Source: Clostridia bacterium (GTDB lineage: Bacteria; Bacillota; Clostridia; UBA1212; UBA1255). From it: DNA of 55,946 nucleotides. Each line of letters opens with the position of its first letter. The first letter of the stretch is position 1. Shown piece by piece: positions 1-6,734 of this stretch. The position numbers and the translations under genes were made by a program. The DNA lies in assembly GCA_017517275.1 (NCBI GenBank), contig JAFWZX010000005.1, positions 1 to 55,946 on the forward strand, given 5' to 3'. Below the pieces are notes generated by a model. That model was given only the letters and a program-made list of their open reading frames with translations. It did not search any database and was not told where the DNA came from.

Positions 1-138
1 AAAGGAAGTTGAATGTTCTTACTCCGATGGAATATCACCAAAAAATGATGCTAGTAGCATGAAAATGCCGCCCATATACTGGGCGGCAAAAGCCAAAAAA
101 CTTTTGATATTTTAAATGTCTACTTGACGGGTAGCACA
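1..138 (+). mobile_element. 3' end of an IS3-family-like element (transposase C-terminus plus right end)
   Basis: Frame 3 (positions 3-62) encodes a short C-terminal peptide containing KLNVLTPMEYHQKM, which resembles the LNGLSPVEY ending of IS3-family integrase-type transposases (OrfB). It is followed by a perfect 8-bp hairpin (67-74 and 80-87, GCCGCCCA/TGGGCGGC) and then TGTCTACTTGACGGGTAGCACA-type sequence ending near 138, which looks like an IS end with a terminal CA. The element is cut by the window edge, so the left end, OrfA and any target duplication cannot be seen. Family assignment is from recall of the motif and is moderate. Confidence 0.5.
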
Positions 139-188
139 CCAGAATATGAGGATAAGTTTATTTGTGGATATCGTTTGAGGTGAAAGAA

Positions 189-602
189 ATGAAAAAAGTA
201 TTATGCATAAGCTTGTTGTTTGTTTTCTTGTTTAATGTGACTGGTTGCAGGTACATGCCTTTTATAAAGGACCATAATCCTATGTATCGAAACTATACAA
301 AATGGTCATCGGAAGATGGAAATATTAGATTTAGTATAGGTTTTGAAACATCCTTTGGCTGCAACTCAATCGGTATTATGAAAATAAATGATAAAGAAAT
401 TCCTATATCCCTTGGATCACCGTATATAAATTCATATTTAGTGTGTGTGTTTATGTTAGAAACGAACGAGGATGCCTGTGAAGAGTGGTATTTGATTCGC
501 TTTTCAGAAAAGCACTTTACCGTCGAGGTGCTGGAAACTACTTTTTTTACCGTAGGAGATAAGATTACTTTTTATCTCATGGAAGAAAACTCAGTTAGGT
601 AG
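189..602 (+). CDS. Small predicted lipoprotein with SSEDG motif
   Basis: A 137-residue protein of unknown function. The start at 189 is chosen over an upstream in-frame ATG at 162 because a GAGGTG ribosome site lies about 6 bases before it and it places a clean signal peptide at the N-terminus. The signal ends in a lipobox (NVTGC), so it should be lipid-anchored on the outer face of the membrane. After the lipobox, a WSSEDGNIRFSIG segment is matched by ESEDGDVWFYIT in the next gene, so the two are probably paralogues sharing an exported beta-rich domain. Gap to the next gene is 16 bases, so they are likely cotranscribed. No named family recognised. Confidence 0.75.
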   Translation: MKKVLCISLLFVFLFNVTGCRYMPFIKDHNPMYRNYTKWSSEDGNIRFSIGFETSFGCNSIGIMKINDKEIPISLGSPYINSYLVCVFMLETNEDACEEWYLIRFSEKHFTVEVLETTFFTVGDKITFYLMEENSVR

Positions 603-618
603 GAGGTCGTGAATTACA

Positions 619-1674
619 ATGAAGAAAATTTTTATTTTGTTTTTTATTGTTTTGCTGTCTGTAGTTTGTGCATGTAATATGCAAGTCAATGATAAGGATA
701 GTATTATGACGAAAACCCACACCTATTGGGAGTCTGAAGATGGTGATGTATGGTTTTATATAACAGAAAGAGGTCACGCAGCCGGAAAGATTACAGTAGA
801 TAATATTACATATCCGGTATATATAAGAGGCACCCCCGGATTGAATGTTTACGTTTATTCTATTGATGGTTTTTCATATTTAGACCCTTTTTTTGAAGAT
901 TTATATGAAGAATGGACATGTGATTTTGACGGGGACAGCTACCGCATTAGTATAGTAAACAGCGAATTTGGAAGAAAAGGAAGTCAAATAGTAATACGCA
1001 GATGTGATGATAAGGCAGAACAAATAAAAACAGATTATAAGTCTTTTTTAAGTGAGGAAAAAACTTCCGGCAACAGCGTATATAGTCTGAGCATTTTAAA
1101 GAACTTCTTTGGAAAATATCCGGGAAAAGAATATAATTCGTATGTTATTCCGTATACATATGGTTGCTGGGAAGATATTTGCAATAATTTTTTTTCTCGC
1201 GCAAGCGTAATATTTGAAATAGATTCGATTTTTGAAAACGATAATACCTACTATACTGTTTTTCCTGTAGAAGAAGGCGGTGAATTCTTTGTTTTTTGGG
1301 AATTATGTAAAAGTGAATCTGACCCATTACCTTTTTATTACATATATATACCCGAGCTTAAGTCTATAGATGACTTTGCGGCGTTACAAATTGGCACAAG
1401 TAGTGCGCAAGATGTTGCAGACATTAGTAGTGCCATAGAGATACATTTTGATTCAATAGGTTTTAATTTGAAAAGAGCTAATTCATATACTTTGTTGTCA
1501 GATGGTACGTTATTGCAGATTCAATATGAGTATCAAAATGAATGCAATACGAGAGATGATTTGATAGTAGAGAGCATAGAACAGGTTGAATTAAATGAAG
1601 ATTTGCAATATTTATATTTAAATACAATCATTGAGTATTGGAGTAATATAAAAACAGTGGCTGCCGATGAGTAA
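619..1674 (+). CDS. Predicted lipoprotein, paralogue of the upstream lipoprotein at its N-terminal domain
   Basis: A 351-residue exported protein. The signal peptide ends in VCAC, a lipobox, giving a mature lipoprotein starting CNMQ. AGGAGG at 601-606 precedes the ATG at a long spacing of 12 bases. Residues about 33-110 repeat the layout of the shorter upstream lipoprotein (W.SEDG, a short beta-rich stretch, then EEW and a region ending in FG or TV). The remaining C-terminal 240 residues have no recognised family; they include acidic and aromatic-rich stretches and no obvious catalytic motif. Function unknown; the pair could be surface binding proteins or immunity-type lipoproteins. Confidence 0.75.
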   Translation: MKKIFILFFIVLLSVVCACNMQVNDKDSIMTKTHTYWESEDGDVWFYITERGHAAGKITVDNITYPVYIRGTPGLNVYVYSIDGFSYLDPFFEDLYEEWTCDFDGDSYRISIVNSEFGRKGSQIVIRRCDDKAEQIKTDYKSFLSEEKTSGNSVYSLSILKNFFGKYPGKEYNSYVIPYTYGCWEDICNNFFSRASVIFEIDSIFENDNTYYTVFPVEEGGEFFVFWELCKSESDPLPFYYIYIPELKSIDDFAALQIGTSSAQDVADISSAIEIHFDSIGFNLKRANSYTLLSDGTLLQIQYEYQNECNTRDDLIVESIEQVELNEDLQYLYLNTIIEYWSNIKTVAADE

Positions 1675-1676
1675 GG

Positions 1677-1810
1677 AACTATAAAGAAGATGGCTTTAAT
1701 GATATCGTTTTTGAGATTATAAAACGAGATCTTTTAACCTTAATTGGTTTGATGTTGGTATGTCTATAGATATTGCGGCCATTATAGAAAGTTGGAAAGT
1801 AGATGACTAA
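1677..1810 (+). pseudogene. Frameshifted gene remnant
   Basis: Two overlapping open stretches read as one protein only if a single-base frameshift near 1733 is allowed: first NYKEDGFNDIVFEIIKRDL, then NLNWFDVGMSIDIAAIIESW ending at the TAA at 1808-1810. There is no start codon or ribosome site. The composition is protein-like, and the EDG motif recalls the flanking lipoproteins, but no family is recognised. Probably the decayed 3' end of a small gene. Confidence 0.3.
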
Positions 1811-1816
1811 AAATAT

Positions 1817-2122
1817 ATGGTTTATTCTTACGTGTTTGATTTGAAAATATTGTTTAAAAAGTTTTATTGCCCGATTTGCGGTGAAAAATTAAAAGTAGTT
1901 AAAGAAGTTACTATGCTTGATCAAGAGCAAAAAGAACTTTACTATAAAAAACGGTCGTGTCATGGTATGAGTATGCCGATTAAACTGGATGTATGTAAAG
2001 TAGAACAAATGTTCAATTGTCCAAATTGTAATTATTATAACACTACTCGTAATCAATTGAGTATTCGCAAAAAACAAAAACTTTTAAAAAAGACAATTCT
2101 TAATGAAAGTGACTATTTATAA
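1817..2122 (+). CDS. Small zinc-ribbon protein (copy 1)
   Basis: A 101-residue protein with two Cys pairs, CPIC near residue 20 and CPNC near residue 74, the pattern of a zinc ribbon with a long insert. The segment LFKKFYCPICGEKLKVVKE matches the N-terminal part of two further ORFs downstream (3065 and 3386), so it belongs to a local paralogous set. No ribosome site precedes the ATG at 1817, so the start is uncertain; a GTG at 1832 is an alternative. Lys/Tyr-rich, no signal peptide, probably cytoplasmic. Function unknown. Confidence 0.55.
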   Translation: MVYSYVFDLKILFKKFYCPICGEKLKVVKEVTMLDQEQKELYYKKRSCHGMSMPIKLDVCKVEQMFNCPNCNYYNTTRNQLSIRKKQKLLKKTILNESDYL

Positions 2123-2293
2123 AAATAAGAATAAATGTGTACGTGATAAAGCGAGTGCTACTGCCTTATGATAAATACGAAGTACTCTGTAAGAGTCAAT
2201 GTCTAACTTATTTGTAAACTGTTTATCAAACATAGGCATCTGTCTTTCAAGTACGAGGTCTAAAGCCTCAAGGAAAAAACGATGACACTCTAT
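2117..2293 (-). pseudogene. Possible minus-strand coding remnant
   Basis: The minus strand is open for 58 codons without a start codon and has a protein-like composition, for example HRFFLEALDLVLERQMPMF followed by DSYRVLRIYHKAVALALSRT. It begins right after a stop at 2294-2296 and terminates at 2117-2119, touching the stop of the plus-strand zinc-ribbon gene. It could be the end of a deleted gene or a chance open frame. Apart from this, 2123-2397 shows nothing convincing. Confidence 0.25.
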
Positions 2294-2397
2294 CTAATAC
2301 CCGTATTATACAGAATTTGCCTGTATAAATATATAAGATAATAAAGGATTATAGGTTACCCTTATCAACCTAAATTTATTATATAAGGAAGATAAAA

Positions 2398-2826
2398 ATG
2401 AAAAGAATCGTAGTTATTATTTTAGTGATATGTACATTATTATTTTCAGGTTGTACGGTGTTACAAGCGATGAAAGAGGGAACAAAAGAGGCAATGACCC
2501 TATCAAATGAATTTTGTTCTGCTTTATCTGAAGGTGATATAGATGCTGCCAAAGAATGTCTACACACAGAGTCTACCCCTAATAAATCAGAACTTGCTCA
2601 ATACATTAGTAGCCTGGAACAAAACTATAACATAGATTTCTCCACAGGTATCGTGCTTAAAAAGGCTACTTCCACAGAAAGTGCTTATTATGATAGTAGA
2701 TATGATGGCAGTGTTTATAGCTTTACATACAATGCTATAATCGGAGGAAAGTCAACATATATGTTTTTTACTATCGTAAAGAACGATAATGGATATGGTA
2801 TTTATAATTTTGGTATAGAACAGTAA
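2398..2826 (+). CDS. Small predicted lipoprotein (DUF4878/NTF2-like)
   Basis: A 142-residue lipoprotein: basic start MKRI, hydrophobic stretch, lipobox FSGC, then a mature domain. AGGAAG lies 8 bases before the ATG. The mature part (an amphipathic helix with NEFCSALSEGDIDAAKECL, then beta strands ending in NDNGYGIYNFGIEQ) has the layout of DUF4878-type NTF2-like lipoproteins, in which a helix with a GD.dAA motif precedes a curved sheet. This family call is from pattern only. No enzymatic motif seen. It stands alone, with over 230 bases of degraded sequence on each side. Confidence 0.65.
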   Translation: MKRIVVIILVICTLLFSGCTVLQAMKEGTKEAMTLSNEFCSALSEGDIDAAKECLHTESTPNKSELAQYISSLEQNYNIDFSTGIVLKKATSTESAYYDSRYDGSVYSFTYNAIIGGKSTYMFFTIVKNDNGYGIYNFGIEQ

Positions 2827-2955
2827 AAAAGGTCTTCGAAGGGGGGGAATATTCGGATTATTTCTTTGAAAGTAAAATTTTCAGATTTGAACTGGTGTGG
2901 AAAAGTGTAAGTAGGTAAAATTTAAGTCATATGCATACAGAAAGGAAGTTAAACC

Positions 2956-3058
2956 ATGCCAAGTAATAACAGTAAATATTCACAGGTATAATATTGGCAG
3001 TGGCTGGTTTGGTTGGAGATATGTAGTTCGCATTAAAGCTCCAACATAAGAGGGGGGA
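2956..3058 (+). pseudogene. Broken small ORF with intact ribosome site
   Basis: An ATG at 2956 is preceded by AGGAAG at 2943-2948 with good spacing, but the frame (MPSNNSKYSQV) stops after 11 codons. Shifting frame gives a membrane-like stretch, FTGIILAVAGLVGDM, then a TAG and FALKLQHKRG. This looks like a small membrane-protein gene inactivated by a frameshift and a nonsense mutation. Alternatively it is chance. Confidence 0.3.
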
Positions 3059-3064
3059 GATTAT

Positions 3065-3337
3065 ATGGTTATAGGGACCAAATATATCAATAATGCAATA
3101 TTTTATACATTGTTCAAAAAACATTATTGCCCTAACTGCAATAAGAGATTAAGACTTGTTAAAAAATCCAAAATTGTAAATTCGAACTCTCCGGAAGCTA
3201 AAAATTATGATTTTAATTTAGGAGATGGCTTTATGGAGGGGAATGTCAGATTTGTTTGGAAGGAATTTCAATGTCCTATGTGCCAAAAAGAATTCACAAT
3301 TGAAGATATAAGACGCGCGGAGCGTAGCAAGCAATGA
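3065..3337 (+). CDS. Small zinc-ribbon protein (copy 2)
   Basis: A 90-residue protein with CPNC near residue 20 and CPMC near residue 76. Strong ribosome site (GGGGGGAG) just upstream of ATG 3065. It shares LFKKHYCPNC with copy 1 and the 12-residue string SKIVNSNSPEAK with copy 3 immediately downstream, so it is part of a tandem duplication. No signal peptide or membrane segment; a structural zinc site is the only visible function. Such stand-alone zinc ribbons often occur in mobile islands; nothing here shows the partner. Confidence 0.65.
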   Translation: MVIGTKYINNAIFYTLFKKHYCPNCNKRLRLVKKSKIVNSNSPEAKNYDFNLGDGFMEGNVRFVWKEFQCPMCQKEFTIEDIRRAERSKQ

Positions 3338-3385
3338 AACATAAAAAGAGCGGTAAAATATTTATATCAAGCTAATCCGTTTTAC

Positions 3386-3595
3386 GTGCATTGGAAAAAG
3401 CATTTTTGCCCTAAATGTTGGAAAAAATTAGAATTACGGTATGTAAGTAAAATTGTAAATTCTAATTCTCCAGAAGCAAAAGATTATGATTTTTCTGTTG
3501 GCGATGTTGAATCTAGAACAAGATACTTCCATTGTGCAAATTGTCAACTTGACATTTCATTTAGAGAAATGAAGAAATACGAGAAGAGCAAATAA
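3386..3595 (+). CDS. Small zinc-ribbon protein (copy 3), possibly 5'-truncated
   Basis: A 69-residue frame with CPKC and CANC pairs, and SKIVNSNSPEAKDYDF in common with copy 2. The only canonical start is a GTG at 3386 without a ribosome site. Reading upstream in the same frame to the stop of copy 2 gives ANPFYVHWKKHFCPKC, which still aligns with NAIFYTLFKKHYCPNC of copy 2. The homologous N-terminus is therefore present but has lost its start codon and spacing. The gene may be a degraded duplicate or be translated by reinitiation after copy 2. Confidence 0.5.
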   Translation: MHWKKHFCPKCWKKLELRYVSKIVNSNSPEAKDYDFSVGDVESRTRYFHCANCQLDISFREMKKYEKSK

Positions 3596-3687
3596 GAATA
3601 AGAGATGTATACTTTTAAGCTTGGAATGGAGATAGCTATAGAGGTTTTGTCTAAGTAATAGATAAACGTAAGCCGCCATCACCACCA

Positions 3688-3785
3688 TTTCGGCAGATTT
3701 ATTGAATTTCTTAAAATCTGCCGAAAAACTATTGACAAACAACTGCTTTTCGGCTTTAATAATAAAGGTAATAAAATCTGCCGAA
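3688..3785 (+). promoter_or_regulatory. Operator-like array TTTCGGCAGATTT (inverted pair plus third copy)
   Basis: A perfect 13-bp inverted repeat, TTTCGGCAGATTT at 3688-3700 and AAATCTGCCGAAA at 3714-3726, with a 13-base spacer. A third copy, AAATCTGCCGAA, lies at 3774-3785 just before the ribosome site of the ATPase gene, and a half copy TTTTCGGC at 3747-3754 lies inside the promoter spacer. The copies flank the promoter at 3732-3760, which suggests binding of a repressor on both sides of it. Confidence 0.7.
3732..3760 (+). promoter_or_regulatory. Sigma-A-type promoter of the AAA/DUF4143 gene
   Basis: TTGACA at 3732-3737, exactly 17 bases, then TTTAAT at 3755-3760 (5 of 6 to the -10 consensus). 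It lies between the TTTCGGCAGATTT elements, one half copy of which overlaps the spacer, so control by a factor bound there is likely. Confidence 0.6.
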
Positions 3786-3802
3786 GTTATTTGGAGGTAT
3801 AT

Positions 3803-5032
3803 ATGAGTTATATTTTACGTCATATGGAAAATCGCATTCTCGAGTTGTCCAAATCGTACTCTGCGATTTTACTGACGGGACCCCGCCAAGCGGGAAAAAC
3901 AACAATGCTGCGTTCACTCGCCGAGAAAGAAAATATAGGACGCGAATACGTTTCGCTCGATGATCTTGCTACTCGCGATATGGCTAAAAATGATCCAGCT
4001 CTTTTCTTGCAGATACACAAGCCGCCCGTCTTAATCGACGAGGTTCAGTATGCTCCCGAGCTTTTCACTTATATAAAAATTCATATAGACGAGCATCATA
4101 ATCCCGGTGACTTTTGGATGACTGGCTCTCAAATATTCCGACTTATGCGCGGTGTTCAAGAATCACTCGCAGGACGTGTAGCACTTCTTCATATGTCACC
4201 TATGTCGCAACGCGAAATCGTGGGAGCAGATTGCATTCCTTTTACCACGAATATGAACGTATTGATTGATGAATGCAAGAAAATCAAGCCCGTAGATACG
4301 CCCACTTTGTTTGAGCGCATATGGAAAGGTTCGATGCCCGGTATCGTTTCGGGACTTTATCCCGATCGTAATATGTATTATTCGTCATATCTTTCTACCT
4401 ACGTAGAGCGCGATGTGCGCGATATTTCCGGCACGGTGGATGCGCTAAAGTTTAATCGATTTATTACCGCCGTGGCTGCAAGAACATCACAACTTTTAAA
4501 CTATCACGCTCTCGCGGAGGATGCGGAAATAGATATGCCGACGGCAAAAGCTTGGGTGGATATTTTGGAAACGTTGGGTATTATATTCCTTCTTCACCCT
4601 TACTCAAATAACGTATTAAAACGTGCAATTAAGACACCGAAAGTTTATTTTTACGATACGGGACTCGTGTGCTATCTTACTAAATGGTCCTCCCCCGAGG
4701 TTGCCGAAAGCGGAGCAATGAGTGGAGCGCTCCTTGAAAATTTTGCCGTATCTGAGATAATGAAAGGTTATCAGAACGCAGGCAGAGAACCTTATTTGTA
4801 TTTTTACCGTGATCGTGACGCCAAAGAAATTGACGTTATTATGGAAGGTGATGGAAAACTTTGTCCGTTAGAAATCAAAAAGACTGCCACACCCGATAAG
4901 CGCATTGTTCGCACGTTTAGTGTGATTGATAAATCCCCTCTGCAACTTGGAACAGGAGCCGTTCTTTGTATGTCGGATCAATTCGGTGCATTCGATAGAG
5001 ATAATCTTATCGTGCCGATTTGGGTGATTTAA
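3803..5032 (+). CDS. AAA-type ATPase with DUF4143 C-terminal domain
   Basis: A 409-residue protein of the ATPase/DUF4143 family. The start at 3803 follows GGAGG at 3793-3797; an upstream TTG is less likely. N-terminal P-loop: Walker A GPRQAGKTT, Walker B PVLIDEVQYAP, then WMTGSQIFRLM. The C-terminal half has family motifs YVERDVRDISG, YFYDTGLVCYL and FYRDRDAKEIDVIME followed by PLEIKKT; the last two look like a PD-(D/E)xK nuclease-like core. The family is common in accessory regions and its function is unsettled. Codon use is richer in CGC and GC than the AT-rich neighbours, which suggests separate acquisition. It has its own promoter and operators and no partner gene. Confidence 0.9.
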   Translation: MSYILRHMENRILELSKSYSAILLTGPRQAGKTTMLRSLAEKENIGREYVSLDDLATRDMAKNDPALFLQIHKPPVLIDEVQYAPELFTYIKIHIDEHHNPGDFWMTGSQIFRLMRGVQESLAGRVALLHMSPMSQREIVGADCIPFTTNMNVLIDECKKIKPVDTPTLFERIWKGSMPGIVSGLYPDRNMYYSSYLSTYVERDVRDISGTVDALKFNRFITAVAARTSQLLNYHALAEDAEIDMPTAKAWVDILETLGIIFLLHPYSNNVLKRAIKTPKVYFYDTGLVCYLTKWSSPEVAESGAMSGALLENFAVSEIMKGYQNAGREPYLYFYRDRDAKEIDVIMEGDGKLCPLEIKKTATPDKRIVRTFSVIDKSPLQLGTGAVLCMSDQFGAFDRDNLIVPIWVI

Positions 5033-5076
5033 GTTATTAACGGTTTCATTGTATCAAAGTGTATGAGGAAAAAAAG

Positions 5077-5202
5077 ATGAGTAAATTTAGAATAGTAGAT
5101 TTGTTTTCGGGTGCGGGAGGATTAATGCTTCTGAAGACGGATTTAACATATGGCTGGACATTACCGATGAATATATTAATCCTGAGGCAAATAGCAAAAT
5201 AA
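5077..5202 (+). pseudogene. 5' remnant of a DNA (cytosine-5) methyltransferase gene
   Basis: The frame starts MSKFRIVDLFSGAGGL, a textbook N-terminus and motif I (DLFxGxGG, SAM binding) of C5 cytosine methyltransferases. After about 16 residues it runs into unrelated sequence and stops at 5200-5202. Catalytic motif IV (PC) and the target-recognition region are absent. The remnant retains an A-rich leader with GAGGA. A restriction-modification locus was probably here before deletion. Confidence 0.75.
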
Positions 5203-5276
5203 ATGATGTAATTGTAAAACGTGCGGCAGATGACAGTGCTGAGTTAATTACGAATCTCGTTTTTCCGGAGGAATAA
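5127..5276 (+). pseudogene. 3' remnant of an unidentified gene fused to the methyltransferase fragment
   Basis: In the frame two bases on from the methyltransferase remnant, 49 codons read without interruption (ASEDGFNIWLDITDEYINPE and onward, ending NLVFPEE) to the TAA at 5274-5276, directly before the next gene. There is no start codon, so it is a 3' fragment joined at about 5125. It carries an SEDG motif like the lipoproteins near the window start. Function unknown. Confidence 0.45.
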
Positions 5277-5277
5277 T

Positions 5278-6072
5278 ATGTTAAGAAAAAAATTCTATAA
5301 ATCCATATTGATTTCAATTGTTGTCGCAATAGGTGTTCTGATACTTAGTGCCGGTTGGGCTTGGGTAAACTATCCAAATTATTTTGACAACGGGATCAAA
5401 GCTACCATTAAGGTTAAAAAAATTTATGAGTCTTCAGGAGCTGAAAGTCCAGAACGATATGTTTACAGCGATACAATGAGATTTAGTTATCCGGAAAAAA
5501 TAAAATTCAAGCAGGGTGATACTATAGATATAATTTATCTGTGGGATACTTATCGATATATAATCATTGATGCACGAAGTGAGGACACAGTATACTTATC
5601 AAAAGATAAATATGCGAAAGACATAATAGGTGAGTGTATATTCATTATATTATTCGGTTTGTTAATTGAGTCTGTCGTTGTCTTAGTTTCAGTAGTGAAA
5701 ATAAGAGCAAAATGGAGAGATTATCGTTATTGCCGCATTAAAGTCGATAAGATTGAAGTTGCCAGATTTATTAGTGATTATGATTACGTAGTTGAAAAGG
5801 TGTTTATACAGCCTACAACTGAGCTGCAACAAGAATTTGCAGAGAGAGTATCTAAAATTGATTACACATTGAAAAAGATTGATACTGAAGGTGGTCAAGA
5901 TAAGTTTATTCTTGTTTTTTATAATGAGGGGAAATATGATGTTTTAGTAGACCGATACGTTGATTTCAAAATATATGACGATGATTATTCTTTGGTACAC
6001 TATCGTATATTTAAACAGAAAAAGAAGTTTAGATTACTAATTGAAGAGTTGCTTGGTAAGAGTATGTATTAG
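5278..6072 (+). CDS. Two-helix membrane protein of unknown function
   Basis: A 264-residue protein. GGAGG lies 6-7 bases before the ATG at 5278. Transmembrane helix 1 at residues 8-29; an outer domain of about 90 residues, with a short beta-rich stretch (KFKQGDTIDIIYLWDT) like DUF3592-type extracellular loops; helix 2 at about 116-138; then a basic cytoplasmic tail of about 120 residues. The DUF3592 resemblance is only in layout. The gene follows the 5127-5276 remnant by one base, so it may once have been its operon partner. Confidence 0.6.
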   Translation: MLRKKFYKSILISIVVAIGVLILSAGWAWVNYPNYFDNGIKATIKVKKIYESSGAESPERYVYSDTMRFSYPEKIKFKQGDTIDIIYLWDTYRYIIIDARSEDTVYLSKDKYAKDIIGECIFIILFGLLIESVVVLVSVVKIRAKWRDYRYCRIKVDKIEVARFISDYDYVVEKVFIQPTTELQQEFAERVSKIDYTLKKIDTEGGQDKFILVFYNEGKYDVLVDRYVDFKIYDDDYSLVHYRIFKQKKKFRLLIEELLGKSMY

Positions 6073-6110
6073 CGTACAAAATACAATTCTACCTTTTGCA
6101 TATTTTTACT

Positions 6111-6251
6111 ACTGGTGCATCGCTGTCTGCTTGGGCAGACGCTATTGACTTATGGCTACAAAGTAAGCAACATGAAGTAAAAAAATCAACTTATGAGTAT
6201 TATAAACGGACTTGTACTGTCACTTTTAAAAAGAATTCTAAAAAAGAGTAA
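6111..6251 (+). pseudogene. Remnant of a tyrosine recombinase (N-terminal core-binding domain)
   Basis: The open frame up to the TAA at 6249-6251 contains LSAWADAIDLWLQSKQHEVK followed by KSTYEYYKRT. This matches the SAM-like N-terminal domain of phage and transposon integrases (a helix with W..WL, then EVK.STY..Y). The catalytic domain with R..H.R..Y is missing. It sits at the border between the accessory island and the core ffh operon, as expected for the scar of an integrated element. Confidence 0.5.
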
Positions 6252-6259
6252 AAAAACTC

Positions 6260-6288
6260 TTGACAAGGCAGTAACCTTAGAGTATTAT
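6260..6288 (+). promoter_or_regulatory. Promoter of the ylxM-ffh operon
   Basis: TTGACA at 6260-6265, a 17-base spacer, and TATTAT at 6283-6288. Transcription should start near 6295. This rules out the ATG at 6287 as the ylxM start because it lies inside the -10 box. Confidence 0.8.
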
Positions 6289-6346
6289 GCGTAAAGCAAC
6301 AAACCTTTACATTAAGGCTTGTATTTCTACCATGGGAGTTTTGGTT

Positions 6347-6706
6347 ATGGCAAACGATATTTTTGAGATTAGCATGCTTCTTGATTTTTACGGTCAGTTA
6401 TTGACTGCAAGTCAGTATAAGTGTATGGATTTGCATTATAATAACGATATGAGTCTTGCTGAGATTGCAGAGGAGCTTAGTATCAGCAGGCAGGGTGTGC
6501 ATGATTTTATTAATCGTGGCAAAGCTACTTTGGTTGACCTTGAATCAAAGTTAGGTATGGTGTCAAAATTCAGGGACATGAAAAAGCAGTTGGAGCAACT
6601 TCAAGACGATCTTCATCTTATGGACTTGGACCCCAATGATAAGGGAAATCAGTTCCTTTTAGAACGGATTGACCAGAGCTTGTTTAATATTATTACGAAA
6701 CTTTGA
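6347..6706 (+). CDS. ylxM: SRP-associated DNA-binding-like protein YlxM
   Basis: A 119-residue helix-turn-helix protein of the YlxM/p13 family, which in Firmicutes is encoded directly before ffh and associates with the signal recognition particle. Visible features: LLDFYGQLLTASQYKCMDLH near the N-terminus, then a sigma-region-4-like HTH (SLAEIAEELSISRQGVHDFI) and a C-terminal coiled coil. The ATG at 6347 is chosen because GGGAG lies 8 bases upstream and family members begin just before the IFEISMLLDFY-like segment; the longer frame from 6287 overlaps the promoter. It is followed by ffh after 28 bases. Confidence 0.85.
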   Translation: MANDIFEISMLLDFYGQLLTASQYKCMDLHYNNDMSLAEIAEELSISRQGVHDFINRGKATLVDLESKLGMVSKFRDMKKQLEQLQDDLHLMDLDPNDKGNQFLLERIDQSLFNIITKL

Positions 6707-6734
6707 TAACGTAACTATAAGAGGGCTAATGTAA

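Noticed and set aside
3688..3785. CRISPR-like repeat array
   Set aside because: Only three short copies in mixed orientation around a promoter, with irregular spacing; operator sites fit better.
6287..6346. N-terminal extension of YlxM starting at ATG 6287
   Set aside because: This ATG lies inside the TATTAT box of the operon promoter; the later ATG at 6347 has a ribosome site and fits the family start.
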